Shown: positions 24,192 to 35,241 of the stretch, one piece after another
Layout of the letters: every line of letters starts with the position of its first letter
How positions within the stretch are numbered: position 1 is the stretch's first letter
Source: Gymnothorax reevesii
Lineage: Eukaryota > Chordata > Actinopteri > Anguilliformes > Muraenidae
Direction of reading: 5' to 3'
Assembly: GCA_029721435.1 (NCBI GenBank)
Contig: CM056583.1
Coordinates: forward strand, 91,860,720-91,924,719
DNA length: 64,000 bases
The notes under the pieces: generated by a model
What the model was told of the DNA's origin: nothing
Seen by the model: only the letters and a program-made list of their open reading frames with translations
The model's database searches: none
Made by a program: the position numbers and the translations under genes

Positions 24192-27100
24192 CTGCATTAC
24201 GCTCCCCCTCGCCTCTCCCCCAAACCCTGAGTACGACTCTCCTCACCTCAAACCAAACTGCATTACGCTCCGCCTCGCCTCTCCCCCCAAACCCTGAGTA
24301 CGATTCTCCTCACCTCAAACCAAACTGCATTACGCTCCCCCTCACCTCTCCACCCAAACCCTGAGTACGATTCTCCTCACCTCAAACCAAACTGCATTAC
24401 GCTCCCCCTCGCCTCTTACCCTAAACCCTGAGTACGACTCTCCTCACCTCAAATCAAACTGCATTACGCTCCGCCTCGCCTCTCCCCCCAAACCCTGAGT
24501 ACGATTCTCCTCACCTCAAACCAAACTGCATTACGCTCCCCCTCGCCTCTTACCCTAAACCCTGAGTACGACTCTCCTCGCCTCAAACCAAATTGCATTA
24601 CGCTCCCCCTCGGCTCTCCCCCTAAACCCTGAGTACGACTCTCCTCACCTCAAACCAAACTGCATTACGCTCCCCCTCGCCTCTTACTCTAAACCCTGAG
24701 TACGACTCTCCTTGCCTCAAACCAAACTGCGTTACGCTCCCCCTCACCTCTCCACCCAAACCCTGAGTACGACTCTCCTCACCTCAAACCAAACTGCACT
24801 ACGCTCCCCCTCGCCTCTCCCCCAAACCCTGAGTACGACTCTCCTCACCTCAAACCAAACTGCATTACGCTCCCCCTCGCCTCTCCCCCAAAACCCTGAG
24901 TACGACTCTCCTCGCCTCAAACCGAACTGCATTACGCTCCCCCTCACCTCTCCACCCAAACCCTGAGTACGACTCTCCTCACCTCAAACCAAACTGCATT
25001 ACGCTCCCCCCCGCCTCCCCCCAAACCCTGAGTACAACTCTCCTCACCTCAAATCAAACTGCATTACGCTCCCCCTCGCCTCTCCCCCCAAACCCTGAGT
25101 ACGATTCTCCTCACCTCAAACCAAACTGCATTACGCTCCCCCTCGCCTCTCCCCCCAAACCCTGAGTACGATTCTCCTCACCTCAAACCAAACTGCATTA
25201 CGCTCCCCCTCGCCTCTCCCCCCAAACCCTGAGTACGACTCTCCTCACCTCAAACCAAACTGCATTACGCCCCCACTGGCCTCTCCCCCCAAACCCTGAG
25301 TACGACTCTCCTCACCTCAAACCAAACTGCATTACGCTCCCCCTCGCCTCTTACCCTAAACCCTGAGTACGACTCTCCTCGCCTCAAACCAAACTGCATT
25401 ACGCTCCCCCTCGCCTCTCCCCCTAAACCCTGAGTACGACTCTCCTCACCTCAAACCAAACTGCATTACGCTCCCCCTCGCCTCTTACCCTAAACCCTGA
25501 GTACGACTCTCCTCGCCTCAAACCAAACTGCATTACGCTCCCCCTCACCTCTCCACCCAAACCCTGAGTACGACTCTCCTCACCTCAAACCAAACTGCAT
25601 TACGCTCCCCCCCGCCTCCCCCCAAACCCTGAGTACAACTCTCCTCACCTCAAATCAAACTGCATTACGCTCCCCCTCGCCTCTCCCCCCAAACCCTGAG
25701 TACGATTCTCCTCACCTCAAACCAAACTGCATTACGCTCCCCCTCGCCTCTCCCCCCAAACCCTGAGTACGATTCTCCTCACCTCAAACCAAACTGCATT
25801 ACGCTCCCCCTCGCCTCTCCCCCCAAACCCTGAGTACGATTCTCCTCACCTCAAACCAAACTGCATTACGCTCCCCTTCGCCTCCCCCCAAACCCTGAGT
25901 ACAACTCTCCTCACCTCAAATCAAACTGCATTACGCTCCCCCTCGCCTCTCCCCCCAAACCCTGAGTACGATTCTCCTCACCTCAAACCAAACTGCATTA
26001 CGCTCCCCTTCGCCTCCCCCCAAACCCTGAGTACAACTCTCCTCACCTCAAATCAAACTGCATTACGCTCCCCCTCGCCTCTCCCCCTAAACCCTGAGTA
26101 CGACTCTCCTCGCCTCAAACCAAACTGCATTACGCTCCCCCTCGCCTCTCCCCCTAAACCCTGAGTACGACTCTCCTCGCCTCAAACCAAACTGCATTAC
26201 GCTCCCCCTCACCTCTCCACCCAAACCCTGAGTACGACTCTCCTCACCTCAAATCAAACTGCATTACGCTCCCCCTCGCCTCTCCCCCTAAACCCTGAGT
26301 ACGACTCTCCTCCCCTCAAACCAAACTGCATTACGCTCCCCCTCACCTCTCCACCCAAACCCTGAGTACGACTCTCCTCACCTCAAACCAAACTGCATTA
26401 CGCTCCCCCCCGCCTCTCCCCCCAAACCCTGAGTACGATTCTCCTCACCTCAAACCAAACTGCATTATGCTCCCCCTCACCTCTCCCCCCAAACCCTGAG
26501 TACGACTCTCCTCGCCTCAAACCAAACTGCATTACACTCCCCCTCGCATCTCCCCCCAAACCTTGAGTACGTCTCTCCTCGCCTCAAACCAAACTGCATT
26601 ACGCTCCCCCTCGCCTCTCCCCCCAAACCCTGAGTACGACTCTCCTCGCCTCAAACCAAACTGCATTACGTTCCCCCTCGCCTCTCCCGCCCCCAAACCC
26701 TGAGTACGACTCTCCTCACCTCAAACCAAACTGCATTACGCTCCCCCTCGCCTCTCCCCCAAAGCCTGAGTAGGACTCTCCTCACCTCAAACCGAACTGC
26801 ATTACGCTCCCACTCGCCTCTTTCCCAAACCCTGAGTATGACTCCCCTCGCCTAAAACCAAACTGCATTACGCTCCCCCTCGCCTCTCCCCCACACCCTG
26901 AGTACGACTCTCCTCAACTCAAACCAAAGTGCATTACGCTTCCCCTCGCCTCTCCCCCCAAACCCTGAGTACGACTCTCCTCACCTCAAACCATAGTGCA
27001 TTACGCTCCCCCTCGCCTCTCCCCCAAACCCTGAATACGACTTTCCTCACCTCAAACCGAACTGCATTACGCTCCCACTCGCCTCTTTCCCAAACCCTGA

Positions 27101-28094
27101 GTATGACTCCCCTCGCCTAAAACCAAACTGCATTACGCTCCCCCTCGCCTCTCCCCCAAACCCTGAGTACGACTCTCCTCAACTCAAACCAAACTGCATT
27201 ACGCTTCCCCTCGCCTCTCCCCCCAAACCCTGAGTACGACTCTCCTCACCTCAAACCAAACTGCATTACGCTCCCCCTCGCCCCTCCCCCTCAAACCCTG
27301 AGTACGGCTCTCCTCGCCTCAAACCAAAGTGCATTACGCTTCCCCTCGCCTCTCCCCCCAAACCCTGAGTACGACTCTCCTCACCTCAAACCAAAGTGCA
27401 TTACGCTTCCCCTCGCCTCTCTCCCCAAACCCTGAGGACGACTCTCCTCGCCTCAAACCAAACTGCATTACGCTCCCCCTCGCCTCTCCCCCAAACCCTG
27501 AGTACGACTCTCCTCAACTCAAACCAAACTGCATTACGCTCCCCCTCGCCTCTCCCCCAAACCCTGAGTACAACTCTCCTCACCTCAAACCAAACTGCAT
27601 TACGCTCCCCCTCACCTCTCCACCCAAACCCTGAGTACGATTTTCCTCACCTCAAACCAAACTGCATTACGCTCCCCCTCGCCTCCCCCCAAACCCTGAG
27701 TACAACTCTCCTCACCTCAAACCAAACTGCATTACGCTCCCCCTCGCCTCTCCCCCTAAACCCTGAGTGCGACTCTCCTCGCCTCAAACCAAACTGCATT
27801 ACGCTCCCCCTCACCACTCCACCCAAACCCTGAGTATGACTCCCCTCGCCTTAAACCAAACTGCATTACGCTCCCCCTCGCCCCTCCCCCTCAAACCCTG
27901 AGTACGGCTCACCTCGCCTCAAACCAAAGTGCATTACGCTTCCCCTCGCCTCTCCCCCAAAACCCTGAGTATGACTCTCCTCACCTCAAACCAAAGTGCA
28001 TTATGCTCCCCCCAAACCCTGAGTATGACTCTCCTCACCTCAAACCAAAGTGCATTATGCTCCCCCCAAACCCTGAGTATGACTCTCCATGCCT
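24192..28094. repeat. 66-bp minisatellite, about 59 copies
   Basis: Unit: aaaccctgagtacgactctc, ctcacctcaaaccaaactgc, attacgctccccctcgcctc, then tcccccc. The length varies by one to a few bases in the C-run, and some units have ttaccct in place of tcccccc. Groups of variant units recur in the same order, for example the caccccca-type and ttaccct-type groups near 24530-24960 and 25320-25560, indicating multi-unit duplications. The last copies (about 27990-28094) are shortened. It fills more than half of intron 1. Open frames on both strands, up to 145 codons, are artefacts. Confidence 0.96.
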
Positions 28095-28191
28095 CAGATC
28101 TGCTGGTGCTTCGCGCAGTGAAGCTTTCGGGGGAGCTCCTCTCACAGGGAACCTTTTCAGAGTGTTAAGCAGGTTTCAGGATACTCTTTGT

Positions 28192-28345
28192 TTAGTGTGA
28201 GGGTGTTACCTAGGTTCTCTCTTCTGTATTTAGTGTGAGGGTGTTACCTGGTTTCTCTCTGAATTTAGTGTGAGGATGTTACTCGGGTTCTCCCTGGGTT
28301 GAGTGTGAGGGTGTTACCTGAGTTCTCTCTGAATTTAGTGTGAGG
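28192..28345. repeat. Short tandem repeat of 42-45 bp, about four copies
   Basis: Copies of tttagtgtgagggtgttacc followed by a ggttctctct segment lie between the 66-bp array and exon 2. Confidence 0.75.
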
Positions 28346-28454
28346 TGGTTTATGGCAGTTTGCTGCACTACAGTGTCCCTCCTGGAAGCTCAGCATTTAA
28401 GGCAGGTGGGGTAGGGGTGTGTCTGAGGGCAGCTTGTGACATTGTCTTCCCCCT

Positions 28455-28456
28455 GG

Positions 28457-28502
<46 letters not shown>

Positions 28503-28545
28503 GTCTCAATCTCTCTCTCTCTCCCCATCCCTCTCTCCCTCCCAT
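28455..28545. repeat. CT tract upstream of the exon 2 acceptor
   Basis: Interrupted (TC)n ending about 25 bases before the acceptor of tacc1 exon 2. It probably serves as, or extends, the polypyrimidine tract. Confidence 0.85.
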
Positions 28546-28569
28546 CTCATCCTGTTCTGCACTCCACAG

Positions 28570-28673
28570 CTCAGACTCCGAGGGTCAGTTTAGGACCCCA
28601 GAGGTCCAGACACCGATTCACGAGTCATTAAAGGAGCCGGTAGTGCTGGAGGACTGTAATGCCAATGGCACAG
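28570..28673 (+). CDS. tacc1: tacc1 exon 2
   Basis: A 104-nt exon bounded by ctccacag| and cag|gtaaga. Its product begins with the Ser shared with exon 1, then SDSEGQFRTPEVQTPIH, which matches the conserved TACC1 segment SDSEG-F-TPE-TPI that follows the N-terminal acidic stretch. It adds residues 51-84 and one base of residue 85. Incoming phase 2 and outgoing phase 1 fit exons 1 and 3. The Thr-Pro dipeptides are possible sites for proline-directed kinases; this is inferred from sequence only. Confidence 0.9.
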
Positions 28674-29139
28674 GTAAGACTCCACACTGGGGCACACTGT
28701 GAGTTAACAGTTTGAGAGCTGGGGACATACATTCTGACAAAAAAAAGCAGCTGAGTTGACCCTTAAGGCAGGGCATTGCCATATACCATGGTACCATTGT
28801 GTTAGGTGCTTAGCTTGCTTTGTTTCAGTATCAGGCTGTGTGAAAGGATATGATGCTATCTGCTCAGCATTATTGCGCGAGTAATGTAATTTAATTGCAA
28901 GTTGTAGTTATACGATGCATTGTTATCTCAGCAATAAAGGGGTCGAATGGTTGAAAAAGAGGGGCATTCATTTCACTATTAAGACCAGCGTTGGTGATCA
29001 TGAAAGCTAGGTTTACAACCCCCAATATCAACCCCACCCCGACTCCCCCTGTTCTACTAAAAGGCTAAGCAGGAGTAGGTCTTTCACTGTTTCCATGGTA
29101 ACAAAAGAGTGTGAATCTCACAGGCAGTGGGGTCCGTGA

Positions 29140-29340
29140 TTGCATTCTGATCTCGTGCGCTTCACCAGTGCGCAACAGAGAGTGAGCGCGCGTGTCCACG
29201 CCCAGATCAACAGATGTGTCGGATCCCCGCCGCGATCACGCAGAGCCCCCGGCCACTGGCGCGAGCTAAATTACACTTTCTGATGGGATTTTACTACGAG
29301 CGACTTCAGTTCCCTCCCCAGAGTGCCGAGGTCAGTTAAC
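29140..29340. promoter_or_regulatory. CpG-rich patch in intron 2, possible alternative promoter
   Basis: A local cluster of CpG (gagcgcgcgtgtccacgc, ccccgccgcgatcacgc, ggcgcgagc) stands out from the AT-rich intron. TACC1 genes are known to use several first exons, so an internal promoter feeding exon 3 is possible. I see no defined first exon or start codon that would prove it. Confidence 0.25.
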
Positions 29341-30168
29341 AGCCTTATCAAATGCGGCCACGACACGACACTGCGAAGTGAGTAACTCCTGAAGGGTTTG
29401 ATAAGCAGTAGAACCGATGAGTCTCCTGTCATATTCACTGCAATGCTCCCACCATAAATCGCATTTCATTTTTATGCTGAGAATTTTCGTGAAACTTACG
29501 CGATTCCGAGTAAATAACTGCTTCGAATTTATTTTTTGGCTGAGCATGAGGGGAACAAATGTTCGAAAGGACCATTTTGATAAATCACAGTAATAACTGT
29601 AGCAACTGAAAGAGCTTCAAACTCCTATTTTTCCCTCCAGGTACGATTTCTGAAAACCTACCGGCTATAGGTGCAGATGAGGACGCCGCCTTAAGAGTTT
29701 CAGTGGGGAATAGGCTGTCAGTAAAATAATCCATTCAGGCTCTGCCTATATTTTTCCCACTCTGATGCAGACCGAAGATCGACAATTCTGAAGATGAGAT
29801 TAATATTTAATATTTAGCATTGGGATGAACAAAAATCGCACCACAAACAGCTTTGGTTTTTGTCCCCGAAGTAGAGCGGGCGATATTGCAATCTAGATTG
29901 TCCAAACGTCCGTTCGTCCGTCCTTCCATTCTTCCCTACGGATAAGTAGCCTACCCAGCTGGCATTTGGACGTTTATTTAATGTCGAATCAACGTCATGT
30001 ATAACTGAATTCTGATTCGGTTTTGAAAAGTGAATTAACGTCTTATTTTTCAACATAGGTGAATTTGCCAACGTTAACCCTCTACGGTGCGCATTATGAT
30101 GCCAGTTGGGGGAAAAAATTGTGTAGTGTTTTTCAAACTAAAAAACCACAATGTAAAGAAATCAAGAA

Positions 30169-30169
<1 letters not shown>

Positions 30170-30221
<52 letters not shown>
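30170..30221. repeat. (AAT)n microsatellite
   Basis: About 17 AAT trinucleotides without interruption. Confidence 0.97.
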
Positions 30222-30224
<3 letters not shown>

Positions 30225-30464
30225 TTTTGGGAAGTTTTTGGGGTTCGTTGCCTGGAGGCAATATTGTACCATAGTGGTATATACGTAAAAAAGAGAGTTT
30301 TTGTTTCCAATTTGAATAAAATTTATTTCATAAACATATGGAAAATATTCAACAGCCTCAACAGGAAATAATTCATGCCATTTTAAATTCCAAAAACATT
30401 AAAAAAGGAACTCTTCATAAATTCCATGTTTGAATGTTGCCTATAGGTAACACCCCTGTCAACA

Positions 30465-31600
30465 ATTTGATGTCACAATGATGTCACGGGTGATACCACA
30501 GCGTGAGTTTTTTTGTGATTTCACAGTGACCTCAATTTGAAGCCTCACAAAGTTCTCATAGTGATGTCACAATGTGAGGTCACAGTTGAGACGCAGTGAT
30601 GACATCACATAATTATCATATTAATATCATTGCGTGATTTCACAGTTGAGTCACAATGATGACATCACATAGTTATCATATTAATATCACAGTGTGATGT
30701 CACAGTTGAGTCACAATAATGTCATCACATTGTTATCAAAGTAATGTCACAGTGTGATATCGTAGTCGAGGCATAGTAATGTCATCACGTAGTTATCATG
30801 TTAATTTTACAGTGTGATGTCACAGTTGAGACACAATGATGACATCTCATAGTTATCATGGTAATACAGAAATCTGATGTCACAGTTGTTATGGCCCCAA
30901 TTTGTTATGACATTAATGACAGCAAAGGATGACAGACAAAATTGAAAAAAACTTAAACACATTTAATTAAACAAAGGCAACTAACAACAAACTACTCTAC
31001 CCTACAGACCAAGATTGATTATATACAAAAACAGAAATATTTACAGTCCCTTTGTTGGGTTGCTTGGTGATGTCCTGGGTGAGGAAAATGCTCTAACACA
31101 GGCAAAAATCCACTAAAAGCTTCACAGGTCTTAAACAGAATGACAGGCCTGGTCACATGTATCCTTCTCCTTGCAATTTCTCCTACGACTTTACTGTCTC
31201 AATTCTCCCTCCTTATATAGTCTTTTGCAGACCCCTCCCACCTTTTAGACTTTTTTTTTTCCTCTTGTCCCAGACGTGCCTAAAACATGCCCAAACCTAT
31301 CTCCAGTCTGGGCTTAACAAAAAAAAAGGTAAATACAGCCATCTAGTGGCCTTTATTCACATTACACAGTTGTGACACAATGATGACATGACGAGGATGT
31401 CATATTACTATCACAGTGTGATGTCACATGTATGACATAATTGCAATGACAGAGTGATATCACATTAATATCAAAAGTGTGATGACACATGTTGTGAGAT
31501 AATTGTGACATCAGAGTGACATCACATTGAGCTCACAGGCTAATATCACAGTCGTGATATATTTGTGACCTCACAGTGATATCATATGACATCACGTGTT
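30465..31600. repeat. Degenerate TGATGTCAC/TGACATCAC repeat, split by an LTR insertion
   Basis: Many copies of gatgtcacagttgag, cacaatgatgacatcaca and tagttatcat recur with loose spacing of about 60 bp, from 30465 to 30886 and again from 31367 to about 31600. The interruption is the LTR-type insertion at 30887-31366. The recurrent TGATGTCA is one base from the CRE/ATF palindrome TGACGTCA. Confidence 0.75.
30887..31366. mobile_element. Solo LTR-like insertion (480 bp)
   Basis: Begins TGTTATGGCC and ends CATTACA, that is TG...CA ends. It is flanked on both sides by cagt (30883-30886 and 31367-31370), a candidate 4-bp target-site duplication. It interrupts the TGATGTCAC repeat, which resumes directly after it. 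An internal ccttatatag could be a TATA element. No protein-coding retroelement sequence is present. Confidence 0.5.
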
Positions 31601-32269
31601 CACTGGGACTGTACCATTATGAACAATCCATTGAAATGAATGTGTCAAAGAATTGAAGCGTAATGTTTTTTAACTTTACAACTTCTTAAACAAAATTAGG
31701 ATGAACGGTATTCTTTTGAATATTATTTATACCTTAACACACGCTTCCAAAATTTCATGGAATTGCCATGGTGATTCCATCATGGTACGGCAGCATGCAA
31801 TTTTCCATAATGGTACGTTGTTGCGTCAGGGCAACAATTGCATTTTAACAAGTTTCCATTATTTATATGGCAAATGAAGTGCAGTAAACTATCATAAATT
31901 AAGGTTTACGTTCCTACTATTGGGAATATATATTTTCCAGACGGAAAAGGGCCAGGAAATGATGTTTTCAGACCATTTTTTGGAGCAAAATGGCAAAACT
32001 GTAGAAAAAGTTGCAAAAAAGGGATTCTATATGGCTTCAAGAATGTCATGTGATAAATTAAAGCATTATTATTGGTTCCTTAGGTCTTCCCTCATTTTCA
32101 AAGTATTGCATGATTAAAGGGGATGCATGGTGGAGATACCACAGGCAAAAAATGGGTTTGTTGCCTGAGGGCAACATGGCACCATAGAGGATTAGATCAT
32201 TGATAATTTTTGGGTTGATTTTGAAAATTGAATCAATGTTGAAATCACTTTTCAATTTTTGTTAAAGAT

Positions 32270-32975
32270 TACATTTATGGCATTTCATCTTAATTGGACA
32301 GTAGTTGAGAGAGACAGGAAAGATGGCTTGACATGGAGCAAATGGCCTGGGGTTGGATTTGAACCATAGACTGTATAAAAAGATGGACGCAGCACCCAGG
32401 TCTAAAACTGAGGCCAATGCGGAAATCTCGAAAATTTGCATTCTATTTAATGGCCAGCAGATGGCGACGTCGGTGGTTGCAGAAAGAAGTTCAGTCCTGT
32501 AGAAGTCGATGAGAAAATGTCAACTTTCCCACCTCATTTATTATTTCAATTATGATTTTTCCCATTATGTTATCTATCGCAAGTTTCAAGTCTCCTTCGA
32601 TAGATCATGATGTTCATTTTCTTAAATTATGGTCCCAAATTGACTAGAATAAAGGATAAAGCCAGTATATGCTTTAGGGGCGTTGCTATCCTCTGGTCCT
32701 CGTCTGATACGGTCAGATCCACCTGTAGATCCACCCCTCGCTCCTCCCTGGACATTCAAGTCACAATCTTGGAATCACATCCGGTTTCAAAATGACAATA
32801 TGGCACAATTCAAATTGCCAAAATCGAGGCTTCCTAAATTGTATGCTGAAACCAATGGGTGAGATCGTGGTTGCTTCATCCATCTTTTTATACAGTTTAT
32901 GATTTGAACCCAGGTAGCTGCAGTGAGGACTCAGCTTTAATGTATGTGGCATACGCTCAACCAGGGGGGCTGCCC
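32270..32975 (-). mobile_element. tRNA-derived SINE interrupted by a hAT-like MITE
   Basis: Read on the minus strand, the right part starts with a degenerate tRNA-like head (ccctggttgagcgta, then gctgagtcctcactgcagct) and reaches the B-box-like gggttcaaat. The left part continues with gccatttgctccatgtca and the cctgtctctctcaactac tail typical of a common fish tRNA SINE. The two halves are separated by the MITE at 32365-32901. Confidence 0.65.
32365..32901. mobile_element. hAT-like MITE (537 bp) with 8-bp target-site duplication
   Basis: Terminal inverted repeats are catagactgtataaaaagat at the left and atctttttatacagtttatg at the right, 23 bp in all with one mismatch. The element is flanked by identical 8-bp copies of atttgaac (32357-32364 and 32902-32909). 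An 8-bp duplication fits the hAT superfamily. It has no coding capacity. The insertion point lies in the B box of the host SINE. Confidence 0.8.
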
Positions 32976-33119
32976 TACCGTGACAATATTTAATAACTAG
33001 TAATTTATCGACTCCTGTTCAACCGATAAACATTCAATATTGTTTTGATGTTGTAAAAACTTTTGCTCTTCAACAGACATTCACAAAAGTTAGAATTTAT
33101 CAATGGTTGCAGACATTGA

Positions 33120-33780
33120 CTACGCGTACATGCACACCATTATTCCAGAATTAATCGGAATATGAGTGTATTCTGATTGCGTATCTGTCATGTAAACACG
33201 TGCAATAATCCGATTAAGGTCATTTTCCGAATCAAAATATTTCGAATGAGACCCTTGGCATATGCCTGTTTTAATCGGAATATTGGGTCATGAATACAAT
33301 TGGAAAATACACCTGAACAGAATATTCAATTACGTCTGCGCGTGTTCAATTCGCAATGAATTAGCACTTTTGGAGCGAAGAGGACGACTGCGTGCATTCA
33401 GATAATGAAAGACATGAATATATTGGAATAAGTCAATGGGCGAAAGCACCATAACAACGATATCTGTAAGGTGTGCGAAAAGTGGACAGAGGCTGGTCTT
33501 GTTTTAACTGCCAAGTTAAGCATCGCAGGAAAACTCTGAAGGCGGCATATTCTAAAGCGAAAAGAATAAACAAAGGCCGCGTTGGAAACCGTGCTCTTCG
33601 GTCTACATACACCATTCACACTACACACTCGTTACACTACTCTACTCACTACGAACTAACTCTTCCTGTCGCTTCTTCTTGTTATTCCTCAGTGAGTTTT
33701 TCTGGCGGTTTACGTCGCGTTGCATCTTCGGCAATTTATGTATGAATGGCGAGCTTACGATGCATCCACAAAATATCTGC
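33120..33780 (+). mobile_element. Degenerate DNA-transposon remnant, possibly PIF/Harbinger
   Basis: The left part repeats aatcggaatat/attccgatt-type motifs. Around 33473-33590 the frame encodes RGWSCFNCQVKHRRKTLKAA followed by YSKAKRINKGR. This resembles the Myb/SANT-like helper protein of PIF/Harbinger elements (pattern W..C..K...LR..Y.KAK). Termini are not identified and the reading frame is short, so this is a remnant. Confidence 0.4.
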
Positions 33781-33934
33781 CCAATCTACAATCCCATTTC
33801 CAAAATAGTTGGGACAAAGTGTAAATTGTGAATAAAAACAAAATGCAATGACTTTCAAATCACACCAGCCAGTATTTTATTCACAGTAGAACAGAGATAT
33901 CATGGTAAATGTTGAAACTGAGAAATTTTGCAAT

Positions 33935-35086
33935 GGGCTCTATGCGCGCATCACTTCCGTGTTTGAGTTAAGGCCGCTCCTCAACTTATGGTCCACGAGA
34001 TTGGAAGCAGAAGGATGGCAGAGTCGTCGCTGTGCTGGGACATCTCCATGTTCTTTTATATGCTTCTGCCAACACGATGATCTGACCAATTACTCACTCT
34101 TATGTCATTAATGCGCTGTGATGTTTCGCTTTGACTGCGTTTTGTGGTAAATGGTCAGGCTCTCCCATCACACATTTGTATGAGTCAGAGGAACTGTCAC
34201 AATGTGACGTTCATCTCCGCTTGCTCTTAAACATTCGTTCGACATCTGGGAGAACTGGACAGGCACCTTGCATCCCTGCGGTGCTCTCTTTTGGAGTAGG
34301 TACAATGCGTGACTTTCGTCCAGCTCTATCACAGCAGCAGCTACATAATGCGAATGGAGAGACTGTTAGATCGAATCTATTCATTACAACACTGGTTATC
34401 CCAGTTGATAATTGAGCGTCTCTTGAATGCAAGAACTCTGGTTTGGGTCCGAGCTGAAAACACTGCGTCATATTCTTTCGCTAAATGGGTGTTGCTCGCG
34501 CAGTCATGTTGAGAATTTGATTCCTTCTCTCCTGGTGTAAGTGGAGAGTGTGAATGGTACACTGGTGTCACAGAGGGGCATTGGCTACACGAAACAGAAC
34601 GCTGGTTCCGTATTGTAACCCCAGACTCATCGCTCCATCATCTTCAGCCAATGGAAACTGTTTGTTTGGGAGCCAAACTCAGATGTGATATACAGTGCAC
34701 CAGGGCTGTCGTCTAGAAATGTCGGCTGCAGACTCTGGTGTGATTCGTATTGGTGAAATTGTAATGTGGTTTCTTAACCATCCACCTGTCTTTAGGAAAC
34801 TTAGCCGAAGCTGTACACAGCAGGAGTGTCCTGCTGTGCTGCCCTCGTGTCTTTGAAAAGACAGTTTCGCTCGTTTTGAGATCATGACATAAACATTGAT
34901 ACACAAATGGGAATAAAATACACAAACAGACTAAATAAAATGTTTTGAAAATTAATTTGTTTAGGCCATTTAGGCGACAATGACTAGCATTCCTATACTC
35001 ACACAGGATTCAACGCTTGGTGGTCGTTGCCAAGCGGCCTAATACTTGACTGGAAAATGCATCATGAGCTGCCGTGTATAGAGCCT
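33935..35086 (-). mobile_element. DNA-transposon remnant with a THAP-domain relic
   Basis: Ends gggctctat...atagagcc form short inverted repeats. On the minus strand near 34715-34850, fragments in two frames read CCVQLRL and then FPKDRW and TRVCSRHF. The spacing of Cys residues, FP, W and the closing C-x-x-H-F fits a THAP zinc-finger domain, found in P-element-like and related transposases. The frames are broken. The flanks attttgc and attttagc may be a decayed duplication. Confidence 0.5.
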
Positions 35087-35241
35087 ATTTTAGCCACAAA
35101 ATGAGTTCATCATTTCAAATTTGATGGCTGCTACAGATCTTAAAAAGTTGGGACAGGGGCCTGTTTATCATGGTGTAGCATCCCCTCTTCTTTTTAACAG
35201 AGTGGAGGCGTCTGGGCATTGAGGAGACAAGTTTCTTGAGT

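Larger units (their letters stand above)
21509..28569 (+). other. tacc1: tacc1 intron 1 (7.06 kb)
   Basis: Starts gtacag and ends ctccacag. It contains a GT microsatellite, a Helitron-like element, a telomere-like array, the 3.9-kb array of about 66-bp units, a short 42-45-bp repeat (about 28192-28345) and a CT tract before the acceptor. The stretches 21690-22205 and 23204-24191 show nothing I recognise. Confidence 0.8.

Noticed and set aside
24192..28094. Short open frames of 60-145 codons in the 66-bp array
   Set aside because: They repeat the same peptide in each unit, on both strands, and have no other support.
33902..34571. Open frames of 60-94 codons on both strands as possible genes
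   Set aside because: They lie in the THAP-type transposon remnant. Frames are broken and the only recognisable pieces are relic zinc-finger residues.
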